A DNA stretch of 64,000 nt. It comes from Orrella marina. GTDB taxonomy: Bacteria; Pseudomonadota; Gammaproteobacteria; Burkholderiales; Burkholderiaceae_B. Below are positions 8,554 through 17,262 of the stretch, piece after piece; within the stretch, counting starts at the first letter, position 1, and each line of letters opens with the position of its first letter. The notes under the pieces are model-generated. The model saw only the letters and a list, made by a program, of their open reading frames with translations, had not been told where the DNA came from and did not search any database. The translations under genes and the position numbers were made by a program. The DNA lies in NCBI RefSeq assembly GCF_003058465.1, contig NZ_CP028901.1, forward strand, positions 2,666,001 through 2,730,000. The letters are read 5' to 3'.

Positions 8554-9205
8554 ATCGCCTGGCAGCAGCAAGGTCCCGGACCGGCGCAAGCCGTAATCCG
8601 GGCGTACCCTCACCCAGCAGGACTGGCGCCACAATCAGATGCAAGTAATCGAGGCAGTCCGCCTGAAGGAATCGGGTCACAGTTGTTGCCCCACCCTCGA
8701 CCAGCACCTTGTACCATCCCTGACGAGCCATCCAGTCCAGTAATTCGCCTGGCGCAATGTCGCCCCCTTGTTCGCCAAGACTGACAACTTCCACGCAGTC
8801 AGGCAACCCTTTGACATGGGTGACCCCCGCTGTCATCAGTACCTTGCGCACATCTCCTTCACTGAACATGCGGGCCTCTACTGGAACACGCCCCTTCGGA
8901 TCAATCACAACACGGTCCGGGTCAGGTCCTTCAACCAGTCGAACATTCAGGCGTGGGTCATCGGCGTGAACAGTCCCGACTCCCACCAGCACGACATCGG
9001 CCCAGGCGCGCAAGCGATGTAGATGCTCCAGCCCTGCCTGACCGTTAATGTACTTGGACTTTCCAGTCGCAGTCGCGATCTGTCCGTCCAGAGATTGACC
9101 CAGTTGTGCAATGACAATCTGGCCACTTTGCGGGAACTTGTCAATAAGGATTTCAGACCAAACAGGCCCGGTGTGCGCTTTTTGTTGCATAACTGTAAAA
9201 GTCAC
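8498..9205 (-). CDS. Stand-alone RibD C-terminal domain reductase
   Basis: A 235-aa protein made only of the RibD C-terminal (DHFR-like) reductase domain. IAQLGQSLDGQIAT at the start of the domain, VLVGVGTVHADDPRLNVR, and VLVEGGATTVTRFLQ for NADPH and substrate are present. The deaminase half of bifunctional RibD is absent. Such reductases turn the ribosyl side chain of a diaminopyrimidine phosphate into ribityl. With the GTP cyclohydrolase II gene divergent from it, the pair could make a ribityl-diaminopyrimidine without deamination. The annotated start is GTG at 9205; ATG at 9190 is an equally good choice. It converges on the glycosyltransferase gene with an unusual 56-base overlap. Confidence 0.8.
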   Translation of the reverse strand: MTFTVMQQKAHTGPVWSEILIDKFPQSGQIVIAQLGQSLDGQIATATGKSKYINGQAGLEHLHRLRAWADVVLVGVGTVHADDPRLNVRLVEGPDPDRVVIDPKGRVPVEARMFSEGDVRKVLMTAGVTHVKGLPDCVEVVSLGEQGGDIAPGELLDWMARQGWYKVLVEGGATTVTRFLQADCLDYLHLIVAPVLLGEGTPGLRLAPVRDLAAARRFSASTFALGQEQLVVCRF

Positions 9206-9307
9206 TGCTTATCAGAATGGACATTGGGGTCACTACTAGGGTTTAGCAGTAAGATTACTTCGTTGACAGATTCTTCTGTCTGTGATTTCCCTTCCTCCAT
9301 TACGCTC

Positions 9308-10477
9308 ATGAATATTCCTGCAGCAACTCTTTCAGAAATTTTAAGGGCAGAATCGACTGCCCTGACTCGTCTGGATCGTGTGATCAGCGAGTTACGACGA
9401 TCCGGAATCATTCTGGTTCGTGCGGGTCAGGAAGCATATTGGATCAGTTCTGCGGAGACTGTCAACGAAACGGCTCTTGAAACTTTCATGCAACTTGCCA
9501 GTGGCGAGCCCAGTCTGGTCATTACCGGTCAGCGCGCAAGTCGCCTTGGATTTGACGTGGAACGTGACGCGACTGTCTACTGCCTGCACGGTTTTGACGT
9601 CATCACACAAACGCTGATCGAGCGAATCGCTGATCCAGCGAGTCCGCTCTGGGCATCGGAAGCAGCAGCGTTTGATCTGGAAGACGTCACGGTGACCCGA
9701 GGTGGAAAAGTCGCCCAGGCTGTCATCGCCTTGTCCAAGCACGCAGGCCTGCTTCCGGCGGTACTGGCTACGAAAGCTGATACGTCAGGATCGTTTGACA
9801 GCGTGCTGGAAATTTCATCTGAAGAAATCTGGCAAGGTCTGCATGAGGCGACTCGCCAGTTGCAAGTTGTTGCTCAGGCTCGAGTCCCTCTCGAGGACTC
9901 GGAAAATACGCGCATCGTCGCCTTCAGACCTCTTGACGGTGGCTCGGAGCATCTGGCAATCATTGTCGGTGAACCAGACCTGAATGCACCCGTTCTGATC
10001 AGGATTCATTCCGAGTGCTATACCGGGGACCTGCTTGGCTCGCTGCGGTGTGATTGCGGACATCAGTTGCGAGGAGCGATCGCTCTGATGGCAACGGCTG
10101 GCAGCGGCATTGTTCTCTACATGGCACAGGAAGGTCGCGGCATCGGACTGATCAACAAACTGCGTGCCTACAAACTTCAGGATCAAGGACGTGACACAGT
10201 CGATGCCAATCTGGACCTGGGATTTGAGGAAGACGAAAGGGATTATCACGGTGCCGTGCAGATGCTCAAGCTGCTAGGAGTCAAACAAGTGAGACTTCTG
10301 ACCAACAATCCGCGTAAAGTGGACTCACTGACCAGTCTTGATGTCGAGGTGGTTGAGAGAGTTGCCCACATTTTTCCGGCTAACCGTCATAATCGTGGCT
10401 ATCTGTACACCAAAGGATCGCGCAGCGGTCACCTGTTCAATCTCACAGAACTTGAAACGGATCCGCACAAGGCCTGA
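9308..10477 (+). CDS. ribA: GTP cyclohydrolase II with extra N-terminal domain
   Basis: A 389-aa protein from ATG 9308; the frame is open further upstream, but that part overlaps the reductase gene and lacks family character. Residues from about 185 on form a complete GTP cyclohydrolase II: zinc cysteines in HSECYTGDLLGSLRCDCGHQ, the catalytic YMAQEGRGIGL, VDANLDLGFEEDERDY, and LLTNNPRKVDSL. The enzyme opens GTP to the diaminopyrimidine ribosyl phosphate. The first about 180 residues (beginning MNIPAATLSEILRAEST) are not a recognisable intact RibB. Divergent from the RibD-C reductase and ending at a strong terminator, it looks like the entry enzyme of the local pathway and not the housekeeping riboflavin gene. 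Confidence 0.85.
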   Translation: MNIPAATLSEILRAESTALTRLDRVISELRRSGIILVRAGQEAYWISSAETVNETALETFMQLASGEPSLVITGQRASRLGFDVERDATVYCLHGFDVITQTLIERIADPASPLWASEAAAFDLEDVTVTRGGKVAQAVIALSKHAGLLPAVLATKADTSGSFDSVLEISSEEIWQGLHEATRQLQVVAQARVPLEDSENTRIVAFRPLDGGSEHLAIIVGEPDLNAPVLIRIHSECYTGDLLGSLRCDCGHQLRGAIALMATAGSGIVLYMAQEGRGIGLINKLRAYKLQDQGRDTVDANLDLGFEEDERDYHGAVQMLKLLGVKQVRLLTNNPRKVDSLTSLDVEVVERVAHIFPANRHNRGYLYTKGSRSGHLFNLTELETDPHKA

Positions 10478-10503
10478 CGCCTCACCGCAGCTGACCGCCT
10501 CCA

Positions 10504-10541
10504 GTCGCCCCCAACCAAACGGTTGAGGGCGACTTTTTTTT
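10504..10541 (+). terminator. Rho-independent terminator after ribA
   Basis: The stem GTCGCCC (10504-10510) pairs with GGGCGAC (10527-10533). An inner AACC/GGTT extension surrounds a short loop, and a run of eight T follows. It ends the ribA transcript just before the convergent histidine kinase gene. Confidence 0.9.
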
Positions 10542-10563
10542 CACCCGCAAAGCAAGCACACGC

Positions 10564-12423
10564 TCAGGCAGAATCGGGCAGCCAGAGCGTAAACACAATC
10601 TGATGATCCAGAACCTGACAAGTCAGGCTGCCACCGAGCATTTGTACCAGGCGTCTGCACAGGTGCAAGCCCAGGCCGGAGCCGGACAATCCGGTCGCTG
10701 TCGGGCCTCTGACATACTTCTCGAAGATAGCCCTGCTGTCCGGTGGTTGATTCCCCAGAAACTTGTTCGTAACGGTCAGACTCGTGCCCCGAGCAAACCG
10801 TCCAGTTGCCGTACCAAGTTCAACCTTGACACGGGCCGTCGCTGGTGAATACTTGATCGCGTTGTCGACTAGATTGTGTATCACGACCGACAACAGCTGA
10901 CGATCAGAGTCCACCATCACGGAGTCGACATCGAGATCGACTTTGCCTGGCTCCAGACATGCGTCCGTGACCTCCTCAACCATCTCGGCAAGATCAAACG
11001 ATTCGTTGACAACACTCAGACGCTGCTCGTCAATCTGCGTCGACAATCTGCAACGGTCAATCACCTCGGACATGGTACGCAAGGCTCTCTCCAGACGTAC
11101 GCGCTTCTTGTCAGGGAAACTCAGAGTGTCAAGCGTTAGCTGAATCACGCTGATAGGCGTTTTAAGCTCATGAGAGAGCATGTCCATGAACTGCCTTTGC
11201 TCATCGAGCTTGAGCTGATGGTCCCGCAACCCTTGCTCGACTCGTTCGAGCTTGAGTTGGTCAGCAATCGCGCTTTTCTCCATCTCGCTAGAACGTCTGT
11301 AAAGAAAGACGCCCATGATGATGGCACTGACCACGCCTTGCGTGGTGAGCGCGTTTATGTAGAAATCGACGCTCTGCCCCCAGCCAAGCAATGGCATGAT
11401 AACGATCGCCAGAGCCAGTGCCAGTGCGTTGTAGGCGACTCTCAGGGCAATACGTCCTGGAACGGCATCCACCTTCGTGGAGTAACCGAGCCATAGCAAT
11501 GTTGGAATGAAAAACAACAAATTGATCGTGCCGAGCTGCAACCCCTGTCGCGGGAATCCAAACAGAATCAGCGTGATTTCGATTGCTGCCAGGAAGATCA
11601 AAAAATCCAGGACTCGAACTGCCCACCGGCTGGGCTGAAACGGCCGGATCAGCATGCGATGAAAGAGCATGGTCACAGCGATCGACCCCTGAATAATGAC
11701 GGAGGTCAACAGATCGAGATTGAATGAGTGCGGCAGAAACACCGCCAGATAACCCATCAGCGCCAGACTGAACAGAATCTGCATGACCTGAACGGCCACG
11801 AACCAGCCAACCAGCGCCTCCCGTCGTACGATGAAGTCGCTAGTCGCCCATAACAGAATCGCAAACATCAGGCCGATGAAAGGAACCTGAAAGCTCTGAG
11901 TCCGCATGTTCTGGACATACCAGTCGGAAAACGTCAGCACCTGGACCTCGATCATGGCCGTGCTGGTCGTCTTGACCCGCAGGTAATAGGTAGTTTCCTG
12001 TCGGGGCTCAATCTCGAAAATATGAGATTCGTTCAGGCGCTCGTCACCCTGATTGTGCACCCTGTCTCCCGCAACCTGGGTGCTCCAGACACCCGGTACC
12101 GCAGTGGACGTGTAGAGCGTCAGAGTGTCCAGAAAATGCGGCTTGACCGTCAGATACAGCGGTTTGTCTGACGCCTTCACGCGGATACGTAGCCATATGA
12201 CCGAGTCCGTATAGCCTTCGCTGAGCATGCCATCGAAGACGGTGAACGATTGCGCCATGACCTCGTCAACCGTCAGTCTTCCTGACGAGTCATCATAGTA
12301 CGCAGTCTGCAGCAGAAAACTCTGTGCCGACGCCGCGCAGGAGACGGCCAGCATCACCAGACACATCAGAAATCCGCGAAACATCCGATCGACGATCAAT
12401 TGCTGGCCTCGACTACGTATCAC
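10564..12423 (-). CDS. 7TMR-DISM sensor histidine kinase, orphan
   Basis: A 619-aa membrane histidine kinase. A signal peptide (residues 1-33, ending SCAASAQS) is followed by a periplasmic 7TMR-DISMED2-type beta sandwich (to about residue 165), seven predicted membrane helices (about 180-390), a short coiled coil, the HisKA domain with DMLSHELKTPISVIQ (phosphoacceptor His), and the ATPase domain with VVIHNLVDNAIKYS (N box) and GSGLGLHLCRRLV (G box). DISMED2 domains are thought to bind carbohydrate-like ligands. No response regulator gene adjoins it, so its partner must be elsewhere. It converges on ribA across the terminator. The ligand is unknown. Confidence 0.85.
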   Translation of the reverse strand: MIRSRGQQLIVDRMFRGFLMCLVMLAVSCAASAQSFLLQTAYYDDSSGRLTVDEVMAQSFTVFDGMLSEGYTDSVIWLRIRVKASDKPLYLTVKPHFLDTLTLYTSTAVPGVWSTQVAGDRVHNQGDERLNESHIFEIEPRQETTYYLRVKTTSTAMIEVQVLTFSDWYVQNMRTQSFQVPFIGLMFAILLWATSDFIVRREALVGWFVAVQVMQILFSLALMGYLAVFLPHSFNLDLLTSVIIQGSIAVTMLFHRMLIRPFQPSRWAVRVLDFLIFLAAIEITLILFGFPRQGLQLGTINLLFFIPTLLWLGYSTKVDAVPGRIALRVAYNALALALAIVIMPLLGWGQSVDFYINALTTQGVVSAIIMGVFLYRRSSEMEKSAIADQLKLERVEQGLRDHQLKLDEQRQFMDMLSHELKTPISVIQLTLDTLSFPDKKRVRLERALRTMSEVIDRCRLSTQIDEQRLSVVNESFDLAEMVEEVTDACLEPGKVDLDVDSVMVDSDRQLLSVVIHNLVDNAIKYSPATARVKVELGTATGRFARGTSLTVTNKFLGNQPPDSRAIFEKYVRGPTATGLSGSGLGLHLCRRLVQMLGGSLTCQVLDHQIVFTLWLPDSA

Positions 12424-12583
12424 GCCACAAAGGGCTCTTCAGGCACTCTGAACTGAAGAATACCAGTCGGCCACGTTCATTCGCCGCAAACGCAAGCATT
12501 CACCCCAGGTCGCACGACTCGCCATCCAGAAATCAATCAGTCATACTTTATCCAGACAACCCTCTCACTGCTGGAATCTCAAC

Positions 12584-14395
12584 ATGGCCAATGCAGACAA
12601 TCAATCCGACAAACCTGGCTTGCCGGGTCAGCAACAAGGGCAACAAAGCAGATCAGGACAGGCTGAATCCCGGTCTGGGCAATCCGGCGGCCTGTCCAGA
12701 GGTCTGACCCAGTACGGAGATGCAGGCTTCTCTATGTTTTTACGCAAAGCCTTCATCAAAGGAGCTGGCTATACCGATCAGGTGCTGAACAAGCCCATTA
12801 TCGGTATAGCAAGTACTGGCAGCGCTTACAACCCGTGTCACGGCAACATGCCGCAACTGCTCGAAGCACTCAAACGCGGCATAATGCTCGCAGGAGGGCT
12901 GCCGATGGAGTTTCCAACCATCTCGCTGCACGAGAGCTTCTCCAGGCCAACCAGCATGTACCTACGCAATCTGATGTCAATGGACACAGAGGAGATGGTT
13001 CGCGCCCAGCCAATGGATGCTGTGGTGCTGATCGGTGGCTGCGACAAGACCGTGCCGGCCCAGTTAATGGGTGCGGCCAGTGCCGGCATTCCTGCCATTG
13101 AGCTCATCACAGGCTCAATGCTCACCGGTTCGCATCGGTCGGAGCGTGTCGGTGCCTGTACTGACTGTCGTCGCTTCTGGGGCAAATACAGGGCGAACGA
13201 AATCGATGCAAACGAAATCAGAGAGGTCAACGACCAGCTCGTTGCAAGTGTCGGCACATGCTCGGTGATGGGAACCGCCAGTACCATGGCCTGCCTGTCC
13301 GAGGCACTTGGCATGACCGTACCGGGAGGAGCCTCACCGCCAGCCGTTACGGCAGACCGGATGCGCATTGCTGAACAGACCGGAACCGCTGCGGTCGACA
13401 TGGCTCGGCGGGGGTTGACAATCGACCAGATTCTGACGGCCGATGCATTCGAGAATGCAATGCGTGTGTTACTTGCCATTGGCGGTTCAACCAACGGTCT
13501 CATCCACCTGACTGCAATCGCCGGTCGCACGGGCTACACCATCGATCTGGAAGCATTTGACAGAATGGGGCGAGAGACACCGGTGCTGGTCAACCTCAAA
13601 CCCTCTGGACAACATTACATGGAAGATTTTCATGCGGCCGGCGGCATGACGACCTTGCTGCGCGAGCTTAGGCCGCTTTTACATCTGGATGCGATGACCG
13701 TGACCGGCAGAACGCTCGGAGAAGAGCTCGATGCCCGCCCTGATTCCTTCGACCAGACTGTCATCCGTCCACTAAGCAACCCCGTCTATCCGCAAGGTGG
13801 GATGGCCGTACTCAGGGGCAACCTTGCGCCAGGCGGTGCAATCATCAAACAATCAGCTGCTGATGCCGGGTTGATGGAGCATGAAGCACGGGCTGTCGTG
13901 TTCGAGAACGCGCAGGATCTCGCTGACCGCATTGACGACCCAGACCTGGACATCTGCGACCAGGACATCATCGTTTTGAAGAACATCGGTCCGAAGGGAG
14001 GCCCTGGTATGCCCGAAGCAGGATACATACCTATCCCGGCCAAGCTCGCCCGCGCTGGCGTCAAGGACATTGTCAGAATTTCTGATGGACGCATGAGTGG
14101 AACCGCCTTTGGCACCATCGTTCTGCACGTCACGCCGGAGTCTGCTGACGGTGGCCCACTCGCCTGGGTGCAGACAGGGGATCGCATCAGACTGAGCGTG
14201 GCCAGGCGAGAGCTCAGCCTGCTGGTCAGTGAAGAGGAGCTGGCGCAGAGAAAGCATCAGAACCCGGTTTCACCACGCGGGGCAGCCAGGGGCTACGAGA
14301 AACTGTACTTTGACGAAATCAACCAGGCGGATGAGGGCGTTGATTTCCGGTTTCTTGCCAACCCTGACGCCAAAGGCTCCATACCGCGCACCTGA
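12584..14395 (+). CDS. IlvD/Edd family dehydratase, sugar-acid type
   Basis: A 603-aa protein of the dihydroxy-acid / sugar-acid dehydratase family. After a low-complexity Gln/Ser/Gly-rich start of about 45 residues come TGSAYNPCHGNMPQL and GGCDKTVPAQLMGAA, each with an FeS-ligand Cys, RVGACTDCRRFWGKYRA, SVGTCSVMGTASTMACL with the third ligand, and near the C terminus GPKGGPGMPEAGYIPIP and RISDGRMSGTAFG. The FWGKYRA and PEAGYIPIP segments resemble arabonate/xylonate dehydratases more than IlvD of the branched-chain pathway. It is monocistronic here, lying between the histidine kinase and a convergent LysR gene. The substrate cannot be fixed. Confidence 0.8.
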   Translation: MANADNQSDKPGLPGQQQGQQSRSGQAESRSGQSGGLSRGLTQYGDAGFSMFLRKAFIKGAGYTDQVLNKPIIGIASTGSAYNPCHGNMPQLLEALKRGIMLAGGLPMEFPTISLHESFSRPTSMYLRNLMSMDTEEMVRAQPMDAVVLIGGCDKTVPAQLMGAASAGIPAIELITGSMLTGSHRSERVGACTDCRRFWGKYRANEIDANEIREVNDQLVASVGTCSVMGTASTMACLSEALGMTVPGGASPPAVTADRMRIAEQTGTAAVDMARRGLTIDQILTADAFENAMRVLLAIGGSTNGLIHLTAIAGRTGYTIDLEAFDRMGRETPVLVNLKPSGQHYMEDFHAAGGMTTLLRELRPLLHLDAMTVTGRTLGEELDARPDSFDQTVIRPLSNPVYPQGGMAVLRGNLAPGGAIIKQSAADAGLMEHEARAVVFENAQDLADRIDDPDLDICDQDIIVLKNIGPKGGPGMPEAGYIPIPAKLARAGVKDIVRISDGRMSGTAFGTIVLHVTPESADGGPLAWVQTGDRIRLSVARRELSLLVSEEELAQRKHQNPVSPRGAARGYEKLYFDEINQADEGVDFRFLANPDAKGSIPRT

Positions 14396-14429
14396 GATCC
14401 GCTGAACAAGGGAGCGAACAGAAGCTCTT

Positions 14430-15371
14430 TTACTGGGACCGGGGACCTTGATCAGGCGGCCCGGCCTGACCGCGTCGCATGATCAACCGGTCAAGGCGTT
14501 CGATCCGGTGCCTGTGCGGAGTCGTAATAGCATAAAAGTTCTCCTGAAGATCATCTGACTGCCCGACTACGGTCAGCATTCCTGTCCCCAGCTCGTCCTG
14601 CACTACGACTTCCGGCAGCAACGTCAACCAACCACTGTCACGCGCAATCAGACGGAGCATGGCCATGTCGTCAACCTCGGCACGAATCCTTGGTTTCACA
14701 TCGGCTGCAATACACAACGCCTCAAACTGCCCCCTGAGTGCGTGACGCAATCCTGGCACGGCAATCTCGATGCCATCCAGATCCTCAGGTATTCGCAGGG
14801 ATCGCGCCTGCCACGGATTCGCAGGCCCCACCACACAGATCGCCTGACTACCCAGAAACCGGCATAGCAAGGGACGCTGTGCATCAGACGAAACCGGTTC
14901 GTTGGCTAGCACCAGATCCAGCTGATGCCTGATCAGTCGATCCAGCAGCCCTTCCAGCAATCCGGACTCAAGTGTCAGCGTGACAGTTGAATCGCTCAAA
15001 AGCGGCCGAAGCAGGTTCTCCTGGTAGTTTCTTGACATGGTGGCCACGCTGCCTACCCGGACCGAGACCAGACCATCGCGGCTTCCCTGAAGTCTGCCAA
15101 GCATCTCCTGACCGAGCCCAAAGATGTTTTCTGCGTACGAGAACACCATCTGACCCGTGGCTGTCAATGTGAGCGAGCGCCCTGCACGTTCGAACAATGA
15201 CTCACCCAGTCGATCTTCAAGTTGCCGGATCTGGGCCGAAAGTGCTGACTGGGAAATATGGATCTGGTTTGCGGCCTGGGTCAGATGGCCAAGCTTTGCC
15301 ACCCGCCAGAAGTAGAACAGGTGATTGAAATTCAGTTGTTTCAAGTCCATTTTCAAGTTCATGCGGTTCAC
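14430..15371 (-). CDS. LysR-family regulator, NhaR-like, next to DAB operon
   Basis: A 313-aa LysR regulator. The N-terminal winged helix-turn-helix is clear (FYFWRVAKLGHLTQAANQIH and SQSALSAQIRQLEDRLGESL); LFERAGRSLTLTATGQ closes the DNA-binding domain, and an effector domain follows. The NFNHLFYFWRVAK start is like NhaR, and similar regulators often lie beside DabB/DabA carbon-uptake genes. It is divergent from dabB with 200 bases between them and a perfect palindrome in that gap, so it probably controls both promoters. The likely signal is inorganic carbon limitation or pH; this is inferred from the neighbours. Confidence 0.85.
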   Translation of the reverse strand: MNRMNLKMDLKQLNFNHLFYFWRVAKLGHLTQAANQIHISQSALSAQIRQLEDRLGESLFERAGRSLTLTATGQMVFSYAENIFGLGQEMLGRLQGSRDGLVSVRVGSVATMSRNYQENLLRPLLSDSTVTLTLESGLLEGLLDRLIRHQLDLVLANEPVSSDAQRPLLCRFLGSQAICVVGPANPWQARSLRIPEDLDGIEIAVPGLRHALRGQFEALCIAADVKPRIRAEVDDMAMLRLIARDSGWLTLLPEVVVQDELGTGMLTVVGQSDDLQENFYAITTPHRHRIERLDRLIMRRGQAGPPDQGPRSQ

Positions 15372-15459
15372 CTTTCTCTGCTTTCGGATCGACCTGCATC
15401 AGGTCTGGCGACACAAGGCGCGAGACGTGCACGAGGTAGTTCGACATTCACTTGCCTTG

Positions 15460-15482
15460 ATTGTTCTTTATAAAAGAACAAT
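15460..15482. promoter_or_regulatory. Perfect 10-3-10 palindrome, likely LysR operator
   Basis: The arms ATTGTTCTTT and AAAGAACAAT flank an ATA centre, an exact inverted repeat of 23 bases. It lies 88 bases before the LysR start and 89 bases before the dabB start, so it is central in the divergent promoter region. A dyad in this place fits LysR-type autoregulation and activation of the divergent operon. Neither arm is followed by a T run in a gene context that would suggest a terminator. Confidence 0.6.
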
Positions 15483-15571
15483 AGATTCTTATATATGTAT
15501 TTTACAGAACAACCAAGCGCCTTCATCATGAGATCTGTTCGACATCCGACCACCTTATTCCTCCCCACACC

Positions 15572-17200
15572 ATGTCATTCACCATTGCTCTTGTCTCGGG
15601 CCTGGCTCTGTTTGTACCGAGCGTCCTGATTCTCTACGCGATCGCGCTCACGGCCAGACAAGCCACTGACTCGTCTGCCCATGCAGCATGGAAAAAGTTC
15701 AGGCGACTCACTGCCATCACCGCGCTCGCATCCCTGATCGCAGCTGTGGCAGTCTGGGTAGCTCACCCAGGCACAGACCCTGTCTGGATCATTCAGGACT
15801 GGCTTGGGTTAACCCGCTTCTCAGTCATCTTCGCCTTGCTGGTGCAGGGTCTAGGTCTTGTGATCAGCACCTTCTCGGCTCGCTATCTGGAAGGCGAGCA
15901 CAGACAGATCTACTACATCACCTGGCTGGCATGCGTACTTGGTTCGGTTCAAGTGCTCATATTTGCACAACACTGGATCATCCTGATCACCGCCTGGTCT
16001 GCCGTTGGCCTCTCCATGCAGAAGCTGCTCTGCTTTTACCCGGACCGCCCGTTTGCGCTTCTGGCCGCCCGCAAGAAGCAGTTGGCCGACCGGATTGCAG
16101 ATCTTCTGCTCATACTGGCCGCAGGACTGATCTGGTTCGAAGTGGGGCAGGGTTCGCTTGCCGCGCTGGAAAGCCACCTCGCAGCAGGCTCGGCAGGACT
16201 GACACTCCAGATTGGCTCAATACTGCTAGTCGTGGCCATCCTCATTCGCACCGCACTGTTGCCAGCCCATGGGTGGCTGACACAGGTCATGGAGGCCCCG
16301 ACTCCCGTGTCCGCACTGTTGCACGCAGGTGTTGTCAATCTTGGCGGATTTGTGCTGATACAACTGGCTCCGCTACTTGACTCAGTCATCTGGGCCAGAT
16401 GGATCCTGATTGTGATGGGCCTTGCCACCACATTGCTGGCCGGACTGGTGATTCTGACCCGTGTCAGCATCAAGGTGCGACTCGCATGGTCAACCATCGC
16501 CCAGATGGGATTCATGGTGCTCGAGTGTGGTCTTGGACTTTATACCCTGGCAGCCCTTCATCTGATTGGTCACTCGCTTTACAAAGCACACGCATTCCTG
16601 CGAGCGTCAAGCACTGTACAGGACACCCGGGTACGTCGCATGCATCAGCCTGTCCAATACACCTGGCCAAACCTGGTAGCCGCTCCGGCACTGGCCTTGC
16701 TGATCACGATTCCAATGATCAGCCTGCCAGTCCAAAGCACCGGTGCGACGGGTCTGCCAATCTGGTGGGCTGTCTTGTTGGCCATGGCCTGGTCGCCCTT
16801 GTTCTGGCAAGGCCGGCAACCCGCGAACCTTCACCGGTTCTCCTTCAGAATCCATCTCTGGAAACTGGCAAGCACCTTCGCACTCATTGTCATGCTCTCA
16901 CTGATCATCAGGATCACCCATCTGGTGCCACTCGGGGTGACTGACTCACCCGCACCGATCGCTGGATGGGTGAGCGCGCTGGCAATGAGCGCTTTCTACG
17001 CAGTTCTGGTCTGCATGCAGGTCTGTCCTGCCAGGCTGGAAACGCTCAGGCGCTGGAGCTACGCCGGGTTCTATGTTGACGAGCTCTATACCCGCATGAC
17101 GTTGCGTCTGTGGCCGGGTCAGTGGATGCCCGATCAATCAAATCGACGCACAGCCAGCCGGCTCTGGATGGCAGGCGGCGATAGGCCGACCATGCCCTGA
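15572..17200 (+). CDS. dabB: DabB, NuoL/NdhF-like membrane subunit of DAB transporter
   Basis: A 542-aa polytopic membrane protein of the proton-conducting NuoL/MrpA family, with about 13 predicted helices. Conserved elements include the charged helix TALLPAHGWLTQVMEAPTPVSALLHAG (written here in part: LPAHGWL, then APTPVSALLHAGVVN), KVRLAWSTIAQMGFM and LHLIGHSLYKAHAFL. No other complex I genes are present. A NuoL-like protein directly before DabA is the signature of the DAB energy-coupled inorganic carbon accumulator, in which DabB is thought to supply ion flow for CO2 hydration by DabA. The gene starts 200 bases from the divergent LysR gene; dabA follows after 62 bases. Confidence 0.88.
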   Translation: MSFTIALVSGLALFVPSVLILYAIALTARQATDSSAHAAWKKFRRLTAITALASLIAAVAVWVAHPGTDPVWIIQDWLGLTRFSVIFALLVQGLGLVISTFSARYLEGEHRQIYYITWLACVLGSVQVLIFAQHWIILITAWSAVGLSMQKLLCFYPDRPFALLAARKKQLADRIADLLLILAAGLIWFEVGQGSLAALESHLAAGSAGLTLQIGSILLVVAILIRTALLPAHGWLTQVMEAPTPVSALLHAGVVNLGGFVLIQLAPLLDSVIWARWILIVMGLATTLLAGLVILTRVSIKVRLAWSTIAQMGFMVLECGLGLYTLAALHLIGHSLYKAHAFLRASSTVQDTRVRRMHQPVQYTWPNLVAAPALALLITIPMISLPVQSTGATGLPIWWAVLLAMAWSPLFWQGRQPANLHRFSFRIHLWKLASTFALIVMLSLIIRITHLVPLGVTDSPAPIAGWVSALAMSAFYAVLVCMQVCPARLETLRRWSYAGFYVDELYTRMTLRLWPGQWMPDQSNRRTASRLWMAGGDRPTMP

Positions 17201-17262
17201 AAGACTGAGTTCGAGACGACTCACACCTGCACGTCAAAAATCATTTCTTACGGAACGGCATC

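Noticed and set aside
9023..9307. N-terminal extension of ribA by 95 codons
   Set aside because: It would overlap the divergent reductase gene and lacks family character; ATG 9308 is preferred.
15572..17200. Complex I subunit NuoL or a Mrp antiporter subunit
   Set aside because: No other nuo or mrp-antiporter genes are present, and the direct neighbour is DabA, so DabB is the better reading.
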